The notes under the pieces are model-generated. The model was given only the letters and a program-made list of their open reading frames with translations, searched no databases and was not told the DNA's origin. Below are positions 15,198 to 26,772 of a stretch of DNA of 64,000 bases, one piece after another. Where the stretch lies: positions 1,551,031 through 1,615,030 of the forward strand of contig MU001497.1 of NCBI GenBank assembly GCA_010093485.1, given 5' to 3'. Position numbers and translations under genes: made by a program. Each line of letters starts with the position of its first letter. Within the stretch, counting starts at the first letter, position 1. Origin of the DNA: Karstenula rhodostoma CBS 690.94. Lineage: Eukaryota; Ascomycota; Dothideomycetes; Pleosporales; Didymosphaeriaceae.

Positions 15198-16023
15198 GCA
15201 GGATTCAACGTTGCGCGTTAGGGCATTCAGGTTTGACGTTTTTTTCGACAGATGTGAGCGGCGCAGCGCACACGTCAACAGTGTAAGATGATAAGCATTT
15301 GGCATTAGGGTATTTACCACGGCATCAAGTTTCCGTGTCTGCATCCCACAAACTGCCGCTTAAACCCAAGGTCAAGGTGCCAGTGCAACAAACACAGGAC
15401 ACTAAGCCTATATCACGCTCTTAGTACTGGAGAGATCGATCTGGTACCTGTGCTAGCAGCTGTGATGACTGTGCCCGTGCTTCTTGTGCTAATACCCCTC
15501 CAACCTCAGTACTATGTGATAAGCATGATGGCATATCGCAATTCCAGTGTTGTAAATGACCATACCAGTCAGTATCACCTCTGAGCGTGTCCCGACCACA
15601 CATGGGGCCGCAGCACAAGACTCACCACCACAGCGATACACCAAAATGTATACACTAGTGGGGAGCAGCGTTCTGATCGACTTCATCAGCGTACATGTGC
15701 AGCGACAATGGGTACCACCACAAGCCATCTTTCACAGTCAGACCAACAGGACGTGGCAAGACTCTCCCGCTCCGATGGTAAGTTTATATAGGTTGCACGC
15801 TTTTTAGTTATGTCGTGCATCAACGATAGCAGAAACAGACCTTTGTCGACTGATGCAATGGGGCGATGCTCTGAGTGCTACCCCGGAAGTTTACTTTCAC
15901 ACCCCTCAGCACCACAAAGGTAGGATAAGCGCTTCAAACCCCGAACTCTACGCTTCCCTCCATCCCCCACCGACCCGACCTCCACGACCTCTTCATTCCA
16001 CATCACACCACTAAAACCCAAGC
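15198..16023. other. Intergenic, no gene seen
   Basis: About 830 bases. Only short frames without protein character. Holds the SMC5 3' UTR and the promoter of the secreted protein at 16024. Confidence 0.4.
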
Positions 16024-16976
16024 ATGCATCTCTCACTACTCCTATTCCTCTCCCCCCTCGCCATCGCATCTCCCTCCTCCTCCAACGACACCCAGACATG
16101 GACCATCACCCGCCTCGATTACCACTACATGACAGACGATCCGGGCTTCGGCCCACCCCGTACGCAACGCCCCGGTACTCGGCGCCGTGTCTCAGACACG
16201 GCTCCTTCAAATGCCAACCCCCCCTTCCCTGACTCAACTGACTTTGTGCTGGAACATGCAGACATGCCCTGGCCCGCCTCCGCCGTCTTCAACACCACGC
16301 TCTCCTTCGACGTCTCCATCCCGCGCGCGAACGCATCCAACGGCTCCTGGCACGCGGTGTGTGAGCTTAGCTGGGACCGCACGACGCGGCCTGAGCCGTA
16401 CGCCGAGTGTGTGGAAGTAGAAGTGGGTGGGGACGAAGCGAAGCGCGGGATCGGTATGGGGGGTGTGTATTTTACGGTTGAGAAGTGTGAGTATGCCCGA
16501 GGTGGTAGGGGAGGTTGGTTGATTTTTCTAATGATTGTGGCAGGGAATGCGACGGGTGGGGGTGACGCCGTGGTCCAGATGCCGTTTATTCTGAAGATGT
16601 GGAGGTTCACTATCGACGCGGAAATCACCTTGTGGTGAGTGTGCGGTGTTTTCCAAACACTCCTTGATGCCAGCTGCATGTGTGGCTGAGCAGCAGCAGC
16701 AGTTACATTACGGATGTAGATGCGGTTGGATTGTGTTTGTTCGTTCGTTCGTTCGATCAACGCTAATTAAGATATCGTAGGGAGATGTTCGGCAACGCAA
16801 CGATCAGCTGCGACGATCCTGGCTCGCCTACAAGCTATCTCACTTGTATGATGGGCAGGCCGTTGGACGGCATGCGGTGCAAGTTGCACAGCTTGAACAA
16901 CGTTGATCTGAGCAATAAGAAAGAGCTGCAGATTGTGGCGGAACGATGTAGGGAGCCTGGGGAGTGCCCAATGTAG
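16024..16976 (+). CDS. Secreted cysteine-containing protein, hypothetical
   Basis: 249 residues after splicing: exons 16024-16486, 16544-16634 and 16781-16976. The junctions restore in-frame Trp codons at both sites, supporting the model. Residues 1-16 are a signal peptide ending in AIASP. Several N-glycosylation sequons (NDT, NTT, NAS, NGS, NAT twice) and Cys mostly in the C-terminal part, where C-x8-C, C-x12-C and C-x5-C spacings appear. No transmembrane segment after cleavage. I do not recognise the family. The second intron (16635-16780) carries a GTTC tetranucleotide tract at about 16737-16754. It converges with another secreted Cys-rich gene 400 bases away; effector-like function is possible but not shown. 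Confidence 0.72.
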
Positions 16977-17373
16977 ATGTAGTAGGATTGAGGCTGAGGC
17001 TGGGAGTCGAAAAATGGCGCGGTGTTCATACATGCAGCTCCCTGGAACAAATAGGATGTGATTTAAGCTCACAGACGTTACCAGGGTGCGGGAGGGACTG
17101 ATCAAGTGATATTGGACTATGCATGTCCACCACGCGAGTTCATTATATCTCGCAAAAACCACATTCATGCTTGATTACAGCAAGATTTTGAGTATCGTTT
17201 TCCATCCCATATTGGGTAATCACTTGACGGACCGTCCTCAAAATCTCGACTTAGCAACCCTTACTTTATCCACTCAACGGCCCACTCAATTGCCACACTT
17301 GGGAACCCGCACTCCTCGATCCCCGGTGTCAGCGCTTACCAAGGACCCTGCGGTTCTCAACAGCCTGATGGTG
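16977..17373. other. Intergenic between convergent secreted-protein genes
   Basis: About 400 bases, shared 3' region of the two secreted-protein genes. Nothing else seen. Confidence 0.4.
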
Positions 17374-18152
17374 TCAGACTTTGTCCATTGCTGCAGCAGT
17401 ATAGTCCATGTTGCTTACCCGAGCCGAATCCATGCCTGCCGCATCCTCGTTCTGCTGATCAAGAGCAGGAAACAGGGCCTTGGGACAAATGCACCAACGC
17501 CCGCGATCATGGCGACCTTCCCAGCAGCACCTACCCGCAGGCGGTCCACAGGGCTTACCCGGACACTTGTAATTAGCGTTTGCAGCGGAGCCCAAGTCGA
17601 TGTCTGCAGGATGGATGTTGCGGGTCGCCGCCTCGATGGACAGAGCAATGCCTTCTCGCTCAGCACGTTCAAGCTCATCAAGCACCTCGGCTAGGCAGTT
17701 GCATCCACCGAAGCTGTTGCAGCAGTGGTACTTGATGCATCTAGGATCGCAGGGCGAAGGTGACGGCGGACGTGGACGTGGAGTGGGAGCAGAGGTATGC
17801 GTACAGGTGCTGGAAGTGTTGGCAATGTTGCCCGACTGCGTGTCGAATTGCTCGAACTCGGCGAACGCCTCGGCTCCACAGTAACACGCGCCCCATGGGT
17901 AGCAGCAGCGGTACTTCCGGCACCTCTCATCGCAGCGACCGGCGCGGTCGAACACACTAGTAGAGGTGGTATGATACGCGGGGAAGCTGTCGTGGTGTAT
18001 GCTATCATCGCGAGCAAGCAGCGGATTGTCGTCGACTTTCTGAAGCGGATGTCAACTTGACGAACTATGCAAGAGAACGGGTAACTTACGGTGGCAGACA
18101 CGGCAGCCGCGAGAACTACGAACGCCGTGAAGGCGGTTGTGAGGAACTGCAT
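17374..18152 (-). CDS. Secreted protein with three cysteine modules
   Basis: 242 residues; exons (reverse) 18152-18090 and 18039-17374, exon 1 coding only the signal peptide (MQFLTTAFTAFVVLAAAVSA). Two clear internal repeats follow the pattern C-D-x-R-C-x-K-Y-x-C-C-x5-C-x-C-x-A-E-x3-E-x-E: one starting at RCDERC, one at PCDPRC, separated by a Thr/Pro/Ser linker. A third, looser module (C-x4-C-x6-CC-x10-C-x-C) lies near KCPGKPC. Each module has six Cys with a central CC pair and a terminal C-x-C, likely a disulphide fold. I cannot name the family; CC/CxC arrangements resemble fungal Cys-rich effectors and antimicrobial-like proteins only in general style. The C-terminus is acidic and Met-containing. 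A TATA-like element sits about 95 bases upstream. Confidence 0.78.
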
Positions 18153-18244
18153 GGCTTGATGGAGGCAGTTGGTGGCAAGAGTGGATGTAAAGACTCTGAT
18201 CTTGGAGAATGAGAAAAGAAGAGAAGAGTCAAAGCCAATGGCTA

Positions 18245-18251
18245 ATTTATA
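18245..18251 (-). promoter_or_regulatory. TATA-like element of the triple-Cys gene
   Basis: TATAAAT on the minus strand, about 95 bases before the ATG at 18152, a plausible core promoter distance for a fungal gene. Confidence 0.35.
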
Positions 18252-18593
18252 GGCGCCAGTGATAACGGCAGTTGTAGAGCCGCCAAAGGGAGAGATATAC
18301 TACAGCGGACGGAATAGAAATGGGCCTTGTGCGCTCGGCTTCACTTTGCCAACCTTCCCTCGTCATCAATAAATTCGTTCTGGGTATTAGTTTACTATAT
18401 TGTAGAGATTCACTATGAGGTAGGGTGACTCAATGAAGTAGGGGGACAAAAAGGCGCGTTGTGCTTTGCCAATGCACGAACAAAGGGGTTAGTTTAATAT
18501 GCTAATACAATAGCACTAGGTAAGCCATATATGTCTTCGTATTAATATACAACTCTGTATAGTACTTTACATCTACGCGTTATGTTACGTTGA

Positions 18594-18628
18594 GTTGTGT
18601 TGCGTTGTGTTGCGTTGTGTTGCGTTGC
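18594..18628 (+). repeat. TTGTGTTGCG short tandem repeat
   Basis: About three copies of a 10-nt unit (gttgtgttgc) in the non-coding stretch upstream of the triple-Cys gene. Confidence 0.6.
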
Positions 18629-19236
18629 AAACTCTCGATTTCACATGATACACACAAGTCAGGCTGCCAAAGCACAAGGCGGAGTGATAATGAAGGTAAG
18701 AACAATCTTAAAGCTGTCCTCTTCCATGCCCCTTCACCACAGGCAGCGGCCGGTCTATTAAACCTGGACAACAAGAAGTGGCAAAAGGCAGATTGTGCGA
18801 GTTTGAAAGGCTTGTAATCCTAGTAAGAAATAAACAGCGAATTGTGGGCCCTGGTGACCTACCACATCTACGGGAATTGCGGCCTTGCACTATCAAACAT
18901 GTGAGGGCCAGGCTGACTTTTCCTCGGAGCAAACAAAAAAGAAGCATCCGCACCGCCGCGAGATCATGCGCAATGCATCGCAATAAAACAACTTTGGGAG
19001 ACAGTTACCCACTGTTACCTAGCGGAATGATACAGTTATAGCCAGGCAGTGGCAAATGAGCAATGTAATGGTACTTATTTCCTATATTGATGACATTCAA
19101 CCGTCCGCACGACCGCAAAGGGCCATGCGACAGGCAGGTACTCAGGACCACATCGTATAGGGTGACAGGGCTCGAAATCTCGCCAAGCTGTCGATTTGGT
19201 ACAGCTCGTTGCCGCAGCTCAGCACCACAGCACAAG

Positions 19237-21008
19237 TCACTGGTGCAAAAACGTGATTCGATCCGCCGCGTCTTCACCCAGCCCACACTTCTCTTTGAAG
19301 TTGCCCACAGCGTGGCCCTTCTTCGTCGTCCTGGCTGCGAACTCTTCGAGCGGGCAACTGCTTCCAGGACCGTTTGAACAATCCGGGAGCGCTGTAATCC
19401 CATCATTGATGTTGATTCTGACGAACTTCCTCTCAAGCGTGGAGCCATTTTCCGCTTTGCAGGACAAAAGCTCGAAAATTGTCCGTCCACCCATTGGTGA
19501 GATTTGGCTTTTCTTCCATTTACGCGAGTGCGCGATGTGTGTGACTGGAAGATGTTCCGCGTCGGTGATGATGTCGAGCGCTGTCATCATCGGCGCTATG
19601 TCGCCATCGTGAACGCTGCCAAAAGTTAGATTAACGCCTCGCTGATTGGAACAGCACTTACAAACTAAAGAAGAATGGTCCGGCTGAAGGACCCTCAAGC
19701 ATCAGATTTGTCGTGGCGTTCAACCATAGCCAGCCCTAAGCGCAGATACAAAGTCAGTGTGACCTAAGATAATATGGACCAATACCTTGCTTATGTCTTG
19801 GCCATGTGCGGAAAACAATATTCTGTGTGCCGGATTGTCGAACCCGCTGTGTACTGGTGTGTTTGCTTACCATCAGCCCACCGTAGGGCGTCCCCGGTCC
19901 AGCGCGGTAATAATGAAGCACATCCCTCGCATACTCAAAGTTGATGAAATCATCCCGAGTAAATACGTCGCACCAATGACTGCTGCCTCGAACTGTAGTT
20001 TCGAAACCACAAGCCTCTTGCATTGCATAGATCTCATCCTCCGTGAACTCAATCTCCGGATTTTGCTTCACCAATCGCTCTCGAATAGCGCCAAGATAGG
20101 TTGATCGAAACTTGTAAAGCATTGCGTAACCATTATCGTGGCCCTTTTCGTTGTCTTGTTCGTAAGCCAGACATGTATCGCCGGGTGTCAACGTGTCAGC
20201 GCCTCGGGAAGAGTCTTCGGAAATAACTTCAAGCTGTGTTCTGTTTTGAGCTTCAAGACCGAAGAAACCAGCGGCGAAGTACCTGGCAGTATCGATTACT
20301 CTTTGACAATCGCTTGCCCAATATCTTGTTCTGCGATGCTGAGATAATGCTCGAGAGACGAGATCAAAGTAACGAGTCCGCAACCGGGCGCCGGTAACGA
20401 AAGACCCCAGCCTCCCAGAGAATGGTCCTGTGGATGTAAGCTGTTCTATCACCTCGTCATCTGACCAAAATAGCTCCCAGTCATTGAAGAAAGATAAGTC
20501 GCCCTTGAAAGTGACTCCACTATCCTGCATCCTCTTGACTAGGTTCTGAATTCCTAGATTGAGTTAGCTAAGCTGCAAGAAGTTTTGTAAACCTACTAAT
20601 CGCAACCTTCCGAGTAGGATATCGCTCGCCATGCCTGGCCATCATGTGCACCTGCTCAACCTCACATCCTTCCGGTACAGCTATACCACCTTCTACGGTA
20701 TCCACAACCTTCTCGACCCAAGGGCCATTGCCGCCAAGATGATAGAGAATGTTCCAGTCATGAGTCGCTGTGTCAGCCCGCTGTTCGGAGCCATCAAATC
20801 GCTCACCATGCTGGGGTTGCTGTGGATGGTACCAGCTCTGCCAGCTTCCGCGATGCGGCTTTCCGGAACATACAGTGTGCAGGTACCCTTGGTGAGCCTG
20901 ATGATCTACTGACGGGCATGCTGACAGGCAATTGCGACAAGTCGACCAACAAAGCGCAACAAGCAGGACGGCAATCGCAGATATGGCAACAGTTGTACGA
21001 GAGGACAT
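19237..21008 (-). CDS. Histidine acid phosphatase (phytase-like), membrane-anchored
   Basis: 515 residues; exons (reverse) 21008-20597, 20553-19871, 19735-19662, 19615-19237. The 74-nt third exon (GWLWLNATTNLM...) is needed to join the two long ones and matches the family. Active-site RHGERYPT at residues 125-132, with the proton-donor pair HD at 392-393 (FVHDGD). A hydrophobic stretch at about residues 7-22 lies near the N-terminus and reads as a signal anchor or uncleaved signal peptide, so the enzyme is extracellular or wall/membrane-tethered. NRT and NAT sequons are present. Family role: release of phosphate from phytate or other phosphomonoesters at acid pH; substrate preference cannot be read from the sequence. 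Sits in the secreted-protein cluster. Confidence 0.9.
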
Positions 21009-21346
21009 GGTGTCAAAGGGGTTCGCGTGCGAGGTGGGTACAGAAGTATCCCGGCGGTCGGTATCATATTGGCAAAGTAAAAAGTCGATGAAGATCCGAC
21101 AGCAAGAACGTTGCTTCGTGGCAATGCCAAGCCATAGCCAGCGTCGCCTTTCTCGCAGTGCCTTAGTAGACAGAGCGGCATTACTAGATGGAAGATGAAG
21201 AAAAGCATATGGCAAAACGTATCAATCATCTGAACAAAACATAGAATGAGCAAAGTTCATTGGATTATAACTATCCTGGGTATCATTCGCAAACGCATCC
21301 AAGTCATTTCATCATGTCTTCGTATTGGGCGGCCGCAGCAGCTCAC
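21009..21346. other. Intergenic, phosphatase promoter
   Basis: About 340 bases between the phosphatase start and the Rab escort protein stop, both on the minus strand. Likely phosphatase promoter plus the 3' UTR of the Rab escort gene. No CDS. Confidence 0.4.
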
Positions 21347-23239
21347 TCAAAAGTCATCATCGTCGTCCTCGGCTTCTCTGTTCTTGAACTGTAAGAACCG
21401 ATCAGGATCTTCATTCGTGATTGTCTGCCAGATATTTTGCACACGGTCGAACAAGACGTCGTCAACAACGAGATCCAATGGTACTGGAGGTATGCCGAGG
21501 AAGTGAGCGCTCGCACCATCCGGAATTGGCAATGGCGCCACAGAAGGCACCGCGCGCTGTTCGTACTGCATGGACCAGAGAATATCCGGTGATAGCGAAG
21601 CATCTATGCTTGCCAGCAGACGATTCGTTGCTTGTTTAAGAAGCTCGAAGCCGCGCTTGCCACTCAGGCTTGTAGACGCGTAGAGTACGCCTGCGTAATG
21701 TCAGCTTTTGTTACATAACTTTGCAACGTTCATCAGAGCCGAAATTATTGCCAAGATCAGTTTGTCAGAGGATATATATCGTCAATGTAGTTCAGACAAT
21801 GTAGATAAGTATTCAAAAATCAATCATCATAATGGCTTGAGTGGAAGAGGGACGGGTTGAGGACAACTTACTCTGACTGGCGGGACATTCCCCTGTTTCG
21901 CTGGAGTGGGCATGGATATGCACAGGAGGGAGCTTCTCGTGACCATCCAACTCCTCTGGCAAGGACAGAGAGCCTGATGGGAAGACCAGAATGGCAGAGC
22001 CTGGCAGGAACGATTTCCCTTCCACTTTGACGGATGGGAACAGAGTCGATAGCGATGAAGATACGATGGTGACGGACTTGCAGAGCAAACTTTCAGTCTT
22101 GACTGCTGGGCTTTCGCTCACCACCCAACGCGCAGTGACAGCTTCGCCATCTTTCAGGTGAAGCCTCACGCCAGGCACATGCTCTGCTACTGCAGCCGGG
22201 GGCTGGTTCGCGGCTGGGGCATCGCTGACAGCATTCGCATCGTTTGTTGCATCTGTTCCCGAGTCGAGTAGGCTCTCGACGGGAATCTGCACCGTCGACA
22301 CGGAGTCATCGGAGGTGGAAAGGCCTTTTCCGAGGACATAGACTCCGCCTCCTACGGCACATGCACGGCAGGCGACTTGACAAAATTCGTCCAGTCCACC
22401 ATATTTGGGAACAAGCGCGCTAAATTTGCCCAGTATGCCGATGGATCGCAAGTGGCGCGCTATCCTAAGCAAAGCTTGTTCTGTAGTAACGCACTCAGGG
22501 CTCTGTGTTGACATGGTGAGGGCAAGTAGCGGCGCCGACAGGATGCTCGGGGCTTCGAAGACAGCCGACAGGAACTCAGAGAAAGGCAACGCCCGATGCT
22601 GCTCCCACTTGCTCCTTGCGTCGTCGTTCTCGTAGTCCAGAATGAAGCGAAGGATCTTTACGAGCTTGCGCTTAGCTGGGAAGTCGAGGGTTCTGTTACC
22701 GAACAAGTCCTCTCTTGTGTTGGGCACCTTCTCAAGGCTGCCAGTCTCCGTTCCACCCGTAGTATCTGGAGAGTAAATCCACCAGCTACCGACAGGAAGA
22801 AACCCGACTTGGTGGTGGACCTGCGAGGTCACCAGGTGACGCCTAAATGCTGAGCCGGAGTAGATGATCTCGGGAGCAAGTGCCAAATTGTATTGCCTTC
22901 CCGGTCTTCGCGAGAGCGTAGGTGCGTCTGACTCAGAAAGCTCTGGCACGTGTATGGATGCCTCGGCGAAGGCCGCGCGGAAGACACCTTGGTTGACTTT
23001 GGCTACCCATTCTTCGGCCTCTGGAATGCTGAAGGCCGCAGCAGAGCCGCTATAGTAGGGGTTCTCGTCAACATGGAGTATTTTCTTGCCCGAGCGCGAT
23101 AATGCTCTTTACGTGCTGCGTCAGTCAGATTGCGGAACGGCTTGTGTTGAGGGCATGGGGCTTACAGAGCGAGTAGAGACTGCTGCAGGCCGGTGCCTGC
23201 GATCACAACGTCCCAGTGAGTGTTATCGAGTGTGTCCAT
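21347..23239 (-). CDS. mrs6: Rab escort protein Mrs6/REP (GDI superfamily)
   Basis: 550 residues; exons (reverse) 23239-23166, 23106-21872, 21690-21347, phases consistent. Residues 9-40 hold the FAD/GDI-fold motif WDVVIAGTGLQQSLLALALSRSGKKILHVD (split over the first intron) followed by NPYYSG, the sequence-conserved region of GDI/REP proteins. The middle has REP-type segments (KFSALVPKYGGLDEFCQ, GGVYVLGKG) interrupted by an Ala/Asp-rich insert, and the C-terminus ends in EDDDDDF. The insert and acidic end favour REP over Rab-GDI. Family role: presents newly made Rab GTPases to geranylgeranyl transferase II and delivers them to membranes. The second intron is 180 nt, longer than most here. Confidence 0.92.
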
Positions 23240-23913
23240 GGTGTTGTTGGAGAGAAAAGGCAGCGAGAGCGCGCAGCAGAAGTTTTGAGGTCGGGTGGCC
23301 GCCAAGCGTTCGTTAGCGCTGAGTGACTCAGGGTTGGTTAGCGCCAAATGACTCAGCGTGCGATACTTGGAAAATCTTCTGCGCGTGAACCGAGCTCTCT
23401 TTAACAACGCGCACGCTGAGGACAGTTCTTGACTTGTGGAACTGTGCACAAGGCACCGAGGCTTCACTGTCTCCGGAAATGCGTGGAGAAGAGACTCATC
23501 GTCCAGTATCTACTGCTATGGATTTTACCTGAATTAGCGGCTCGAATGTGGCGATACATTATGACTTCGATGATCTGTGACTGTTGTTCCCGAAGTGATA
23601 TTGTACAAGGACCATGGACCTGAATTCGACTCGTGCGCGCAACAGTCACAAGTGTTCTTTGTCTGCTTGCGCTCTGTGACGTGCTTGTCATTGCATGATG
23701 GCGGTGCGGGCCTCGAGCTTTGTCATGGCGCACCACATGCCATAAAGGCCCCAATGCAGGTTTTTTATTAGCCGCGGAGCTTGCATGCCTTCTTGGCTCT
23801 ACAGACCCAGCATCTTGGGTCTTTCGGATTTGCCAACGCCATAACATTTCTGGCACAGCATTATTTTCTCTTAGATATATATGATCCAAAATCAACAGCT
23901 CATATCAAACAAG
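23240..23913. other. Intergenic between Rab escort gene and tRNA-Asp
   Basis: About 670 bases; promoter of the minus-strand Rab escort gene. Short frames on both strands lack protein character. Confidence 0.4.
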
Positions 23914-24000
23914 TCTTCCTTGGTCTAGTGGTCATGATTTCCGCTTGTCATCGTCAGATAACGAGCGCGGGAGACCGGGGTTCGATTCCCCGAGGGAGAG
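23914..24000 (+). tRNA. tRNA-Asp (anticodon GTC) with 15-nt intron
   Basis: Acceptor stem TCTTCCT pairs with AGGGAGA (one G-U). D-loop has AGTGGT; T-arm CGGGG-TTCGATT-CCCCG. The anticodon stem TCCGC/GCGGG closes a loop TTGTCA...C with GTC at positions 34-36. A 15-nt intron (23951-23965) sits at the canonical site after position 37. The discriminator base is G, as in fungal tRNA-Asp. The D-stem has one apparent T-T mismatch at its loop end. Five Ts at 24005-24009 form a Pol III terminator. Confidence 0.9.
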
Positions 24001-24004
24001 TGTC

Positions 24005-24009
24005 TTTTT
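24005..24009 (+). terminator. RNA polymerase III terminator
   Basis: Run of five T residues four bases after the mature tRNA-Asp end. Confidence 0.75.
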
Positions 24010-25193
24010 GCGCCTCTATCGATGCGCAATTGCTGTTTTTTTTAACACGCTGTTGAGTGAGAGGAAGAGCAGGTGCAGCCAAGGCTCAAAAGGACTGTTA
24101 CGATTTGAACTATAAGAAACATGGGAGATTTTTTTTATTCATCAATGTTGTGCTTTTTTGCTTCCGTCCGTGCAGGTTCTAAAATGCAGTCACATACTCA
24201 CAGATGACCCTAGAGCAACTCAAAACATTAGGGGATCGCTGTTGGCAACCTCGTGAAGCGGTGCTGTATAGATCTAGACATGGATAGTAAGCGAACAAGG
24301 CTTTCTGACACTCTGATCCGCGAAACGCCTTTTTCGCATCTCAATATAGTTCTACACAGTCGAAGAGAGCATCATGTCATTCCTTCACGAGCTCCTCAGG
24401 GCGGTGTACTATTCCATTACCCAAGTTTCTATCTGAGCATGTCTATACCTATTCTCACAACGGATAAAACGTCTTTGCAGCATTACTCCTTTTATTAGAT
24501 CCATTCTTGTGGAGACGTGCTTACTTATACCATGAAGAATAAATACAACACTACAAATACCAATTTTCCTCTTGTCTTCACAAAGATCTCACCAGTCTCG
24601 AGATGGAGCACAGCAATGCTCAAGGGTAGACTCCACAAAAGATGCCTCGCTATGGGTGGCGGGTCATCGAAGTAAAAATATCTATGCGCGAGGGGCTTAC
24701 CTTCCGTGGAGCATTAAATCTACAAGCAACAAGGTAGTGATGTGCAACGTTTCAAAGAAACGATACAAACCGCACACGTCATCAACAACCGTGGACCATA
24801 GAGTGACTCGGGTCTTTGTGTTTTGGCACCCCACCGAGTCCCTGTACTGCGTTTTGCCGCGGCTTGCAAAAGCGCGAAAAGACTCAACAATCGAGAGTGA
24901 CTTAGGTTGTTATAACTGTCCAAATCTCTCCCAATCCCACCTTGGGATTACACAGGTAGCACACTAATGTTGACTGGGAGGGAGTTGAAGAAGCCGGGCT
25001 CCTAGACGGTTCGCTCCATCGAAAAACGGCCCTGACAGTTCTAACAGGTCTGGAACGGGACTCTGATGCTCTTCCAACACCACTGCAGTCTGCAAGCCCC
25101 AACGGGTAAAAATGCCAGACAGCCTACGCGCCACCACCTCAACCGGCGGACCTCCGTCGTCTCACGGACCCCAAAATCTACAACCCCTCCAAA
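24010..25193. other. Intergenic, no gene seen
   Basis: About 1.2 kb between the tRNA and the acetyltransferase stop. Includes AT-rich stretches (for example 24100-24600). Frames such as 24572-24967 show no domain, signal or splice support. Confidence 0.45.
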
Positions 25194-26054
25194 CTATACC
25201 TCCCTGCTCTCTACCCCGTTCGTCCCCAGCTCCCCAGCTCCCCAGCTCCGTTGCCGAACCCCGGCAGGTCCTTGAGCATATGCACTATCCGTATGCCCTC
25301 CCCATTCGGACACCTTCAACATCATCATTAGCACAACCCCCATCTCCATCATATCATCGATCACATACCTAACAACATCCACCTTCCCACTCCGCTGATA
25401 CCCACACCGCTCATACAGCTGAACCCCACTCAACGTCGCGCCCATCTCCAGCCCCTTGAACCCGCCCTCCCTCGCCCTCCCCTCACAGTGCCGCATCATC
25501 ATAGTCCCCAGGCCCCGCCGCGCCCACTCAGGATGCGTGAAGATGGCCCTGATGCTCGCGCGCTCGACGGCGGGGTCGCGCGCTTCGGGGAGCCGGCCAG
25601 GCGCTGTGTCGGCGCCGTACAGCGTGCGGCGGAACGACCATCCCCCGCACGCGCTGACGACGTCGGGGGCGCCGAGCGGATGGAGAATGAAGTACGTGCG
25701 ATCCTGTGAGGAGCGTCAGCGCCTTCGTCGGGAGACCTGCATTTCTTCTCGCGCTCGCTTTATATCGCGGGCCCGGTTCAAACACACACACATGTAGGTT
25801 GAGCGAACGTCGAGCTATGTCACATATAAAGACACACTCACATGCAGCAACAACGTATCAGGCCCGAACAGATACCCAATCGATCCATCCAGCTCCGCCT
25901 GCGTATAATACCCTTTCCCCAGCGCCCGCAGCGACTCCCCGATCATCTTCTGCAGCGCTGGAATATCCGCTGTCGTGGCATCTCGGAATTCAAACTGGTG
26001 TGTGGCTTCTTGCGCTTTTGCCGATGCGATAGGGTCGTGCGCGTCGCCGCTCAT
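25194..26054 (-). CDS. GNAT-family N-acetyltransferase
   Basis: 240 residues from exons (reverse) 26054-25842 and 25703-25194, joined in phase 0 across a 138-nt intron. The acetyl-CoA pyrophosphate-binding motif ARRGLG (residues 132-137) follows a beta strand (SIRAIFTHPEW), and the second half (GFKGLEMGATLSGVQLYERCGYQ) matches the GNAT C-terminal lobe with the LYERCGY signature. N-terminus FRDATTADIPALQKMI is the usual GNAT beginning. Substrate unknown: many fungal GNATs of this size acetylate small amines or protein N-termini. After the core there is an extra Met-rich then Gly-rich tail (about 70 residues) that may be incidental readthrough of a missed intron; the true end is therefore uncertain. 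Cytosolic, no signal peptide. Confidence 0.82.
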
Positions 26055-26772
26055 GTCGAGTAATCTATCTGGATCCTTGCACTGGCTTTTAGTATGGAAC
26101 TAGGACCTGCTACTTGGGCCAGTAATTGGGATTTGCAAGTGAAATGTGGAAAGTGGATAGAGTTTTTGATTGAAGGGGCGGTCGAAATGTTGTTCGAATA
26201 AGTCACGCAGTAGTGATAGTGTAGTCTAGGAGTGGGATGGGGGATGTTCGATGGGCTTTCCCATTCGCAGGAACGCGCGTAATCGGGCCAATGAGATGCT
26301 TTCCCGTCGGGAAATCTCGCGTGCGGTAACCTGGTACACTTTCGTACTTATCTGCCGCAAAAGTGGTGACAAGTATCATCAAGCAGCCTGAGGTGAAGCG
26401 AGTGATTGATACGTATGGAGTCAAGTCAATATTGTACGAACGAGCGCACTTCCGCGGTGAATGCAATTCATTCCAGTCCATTGCAGCAACTCTCCGTCCA
26501 ACTTCTCCATGCTCAATATGACCTTATACTCCCTGAGAAACCTCTCAAAATGCTCTTTCAGCATGATCTGCGGCTAAGGGATACTTACACGCTATCCAGC
26601 TACGACACCCTGCCCCGAGAATGCTCTCAAAATTATTCCTGCTCATCAAATCGACCAGGTCTCGGTCTCGTACAAAGCAACATGCCCATATAAACCACCT
26701 TTACAACCCGCCGCTTTACCGGTCAAAGAATGTCCAGAACCATGACACAACCCAACACAATCACAAAAGAGC
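26055..26772. other. Intergenic, no gene seen
   Basis: About 720 bases between the acetyltransferase start and the RFC1 stop. A 92-codon minus-strand frame (26203-26481) has no recognisable features. Confidence 0.4.

Larger units (their letters stand above)
18153..19236. other. AT-rich intergenic stretch with TTGCG repeat
   Basis: About 1.1 kb between two minus-strand genes. The part from about 18350 to 18570 is AT-rich compared with its surroundings. A short TTGTGTTGCG tandem tract lies at about 18594-18628. No ORF with protein-like content. Confidence 0.45.

Noticed and set aside
17119..17694. 191-codon + strand frame over the triple-Cys gene
   Set aside because: Antisense shadow; the minus-strand frame has signal peptide, intron and repeated Cys modules.
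24572..24967. 131-codon + strand frame after the tRNA
   Set aside because: No recognisable features and located in AT-rich intergenic DNA.
26203..26481. 92-codon minus-strand frame
   Set aside because: No family resemblance or splice partner; kept as intergenic.
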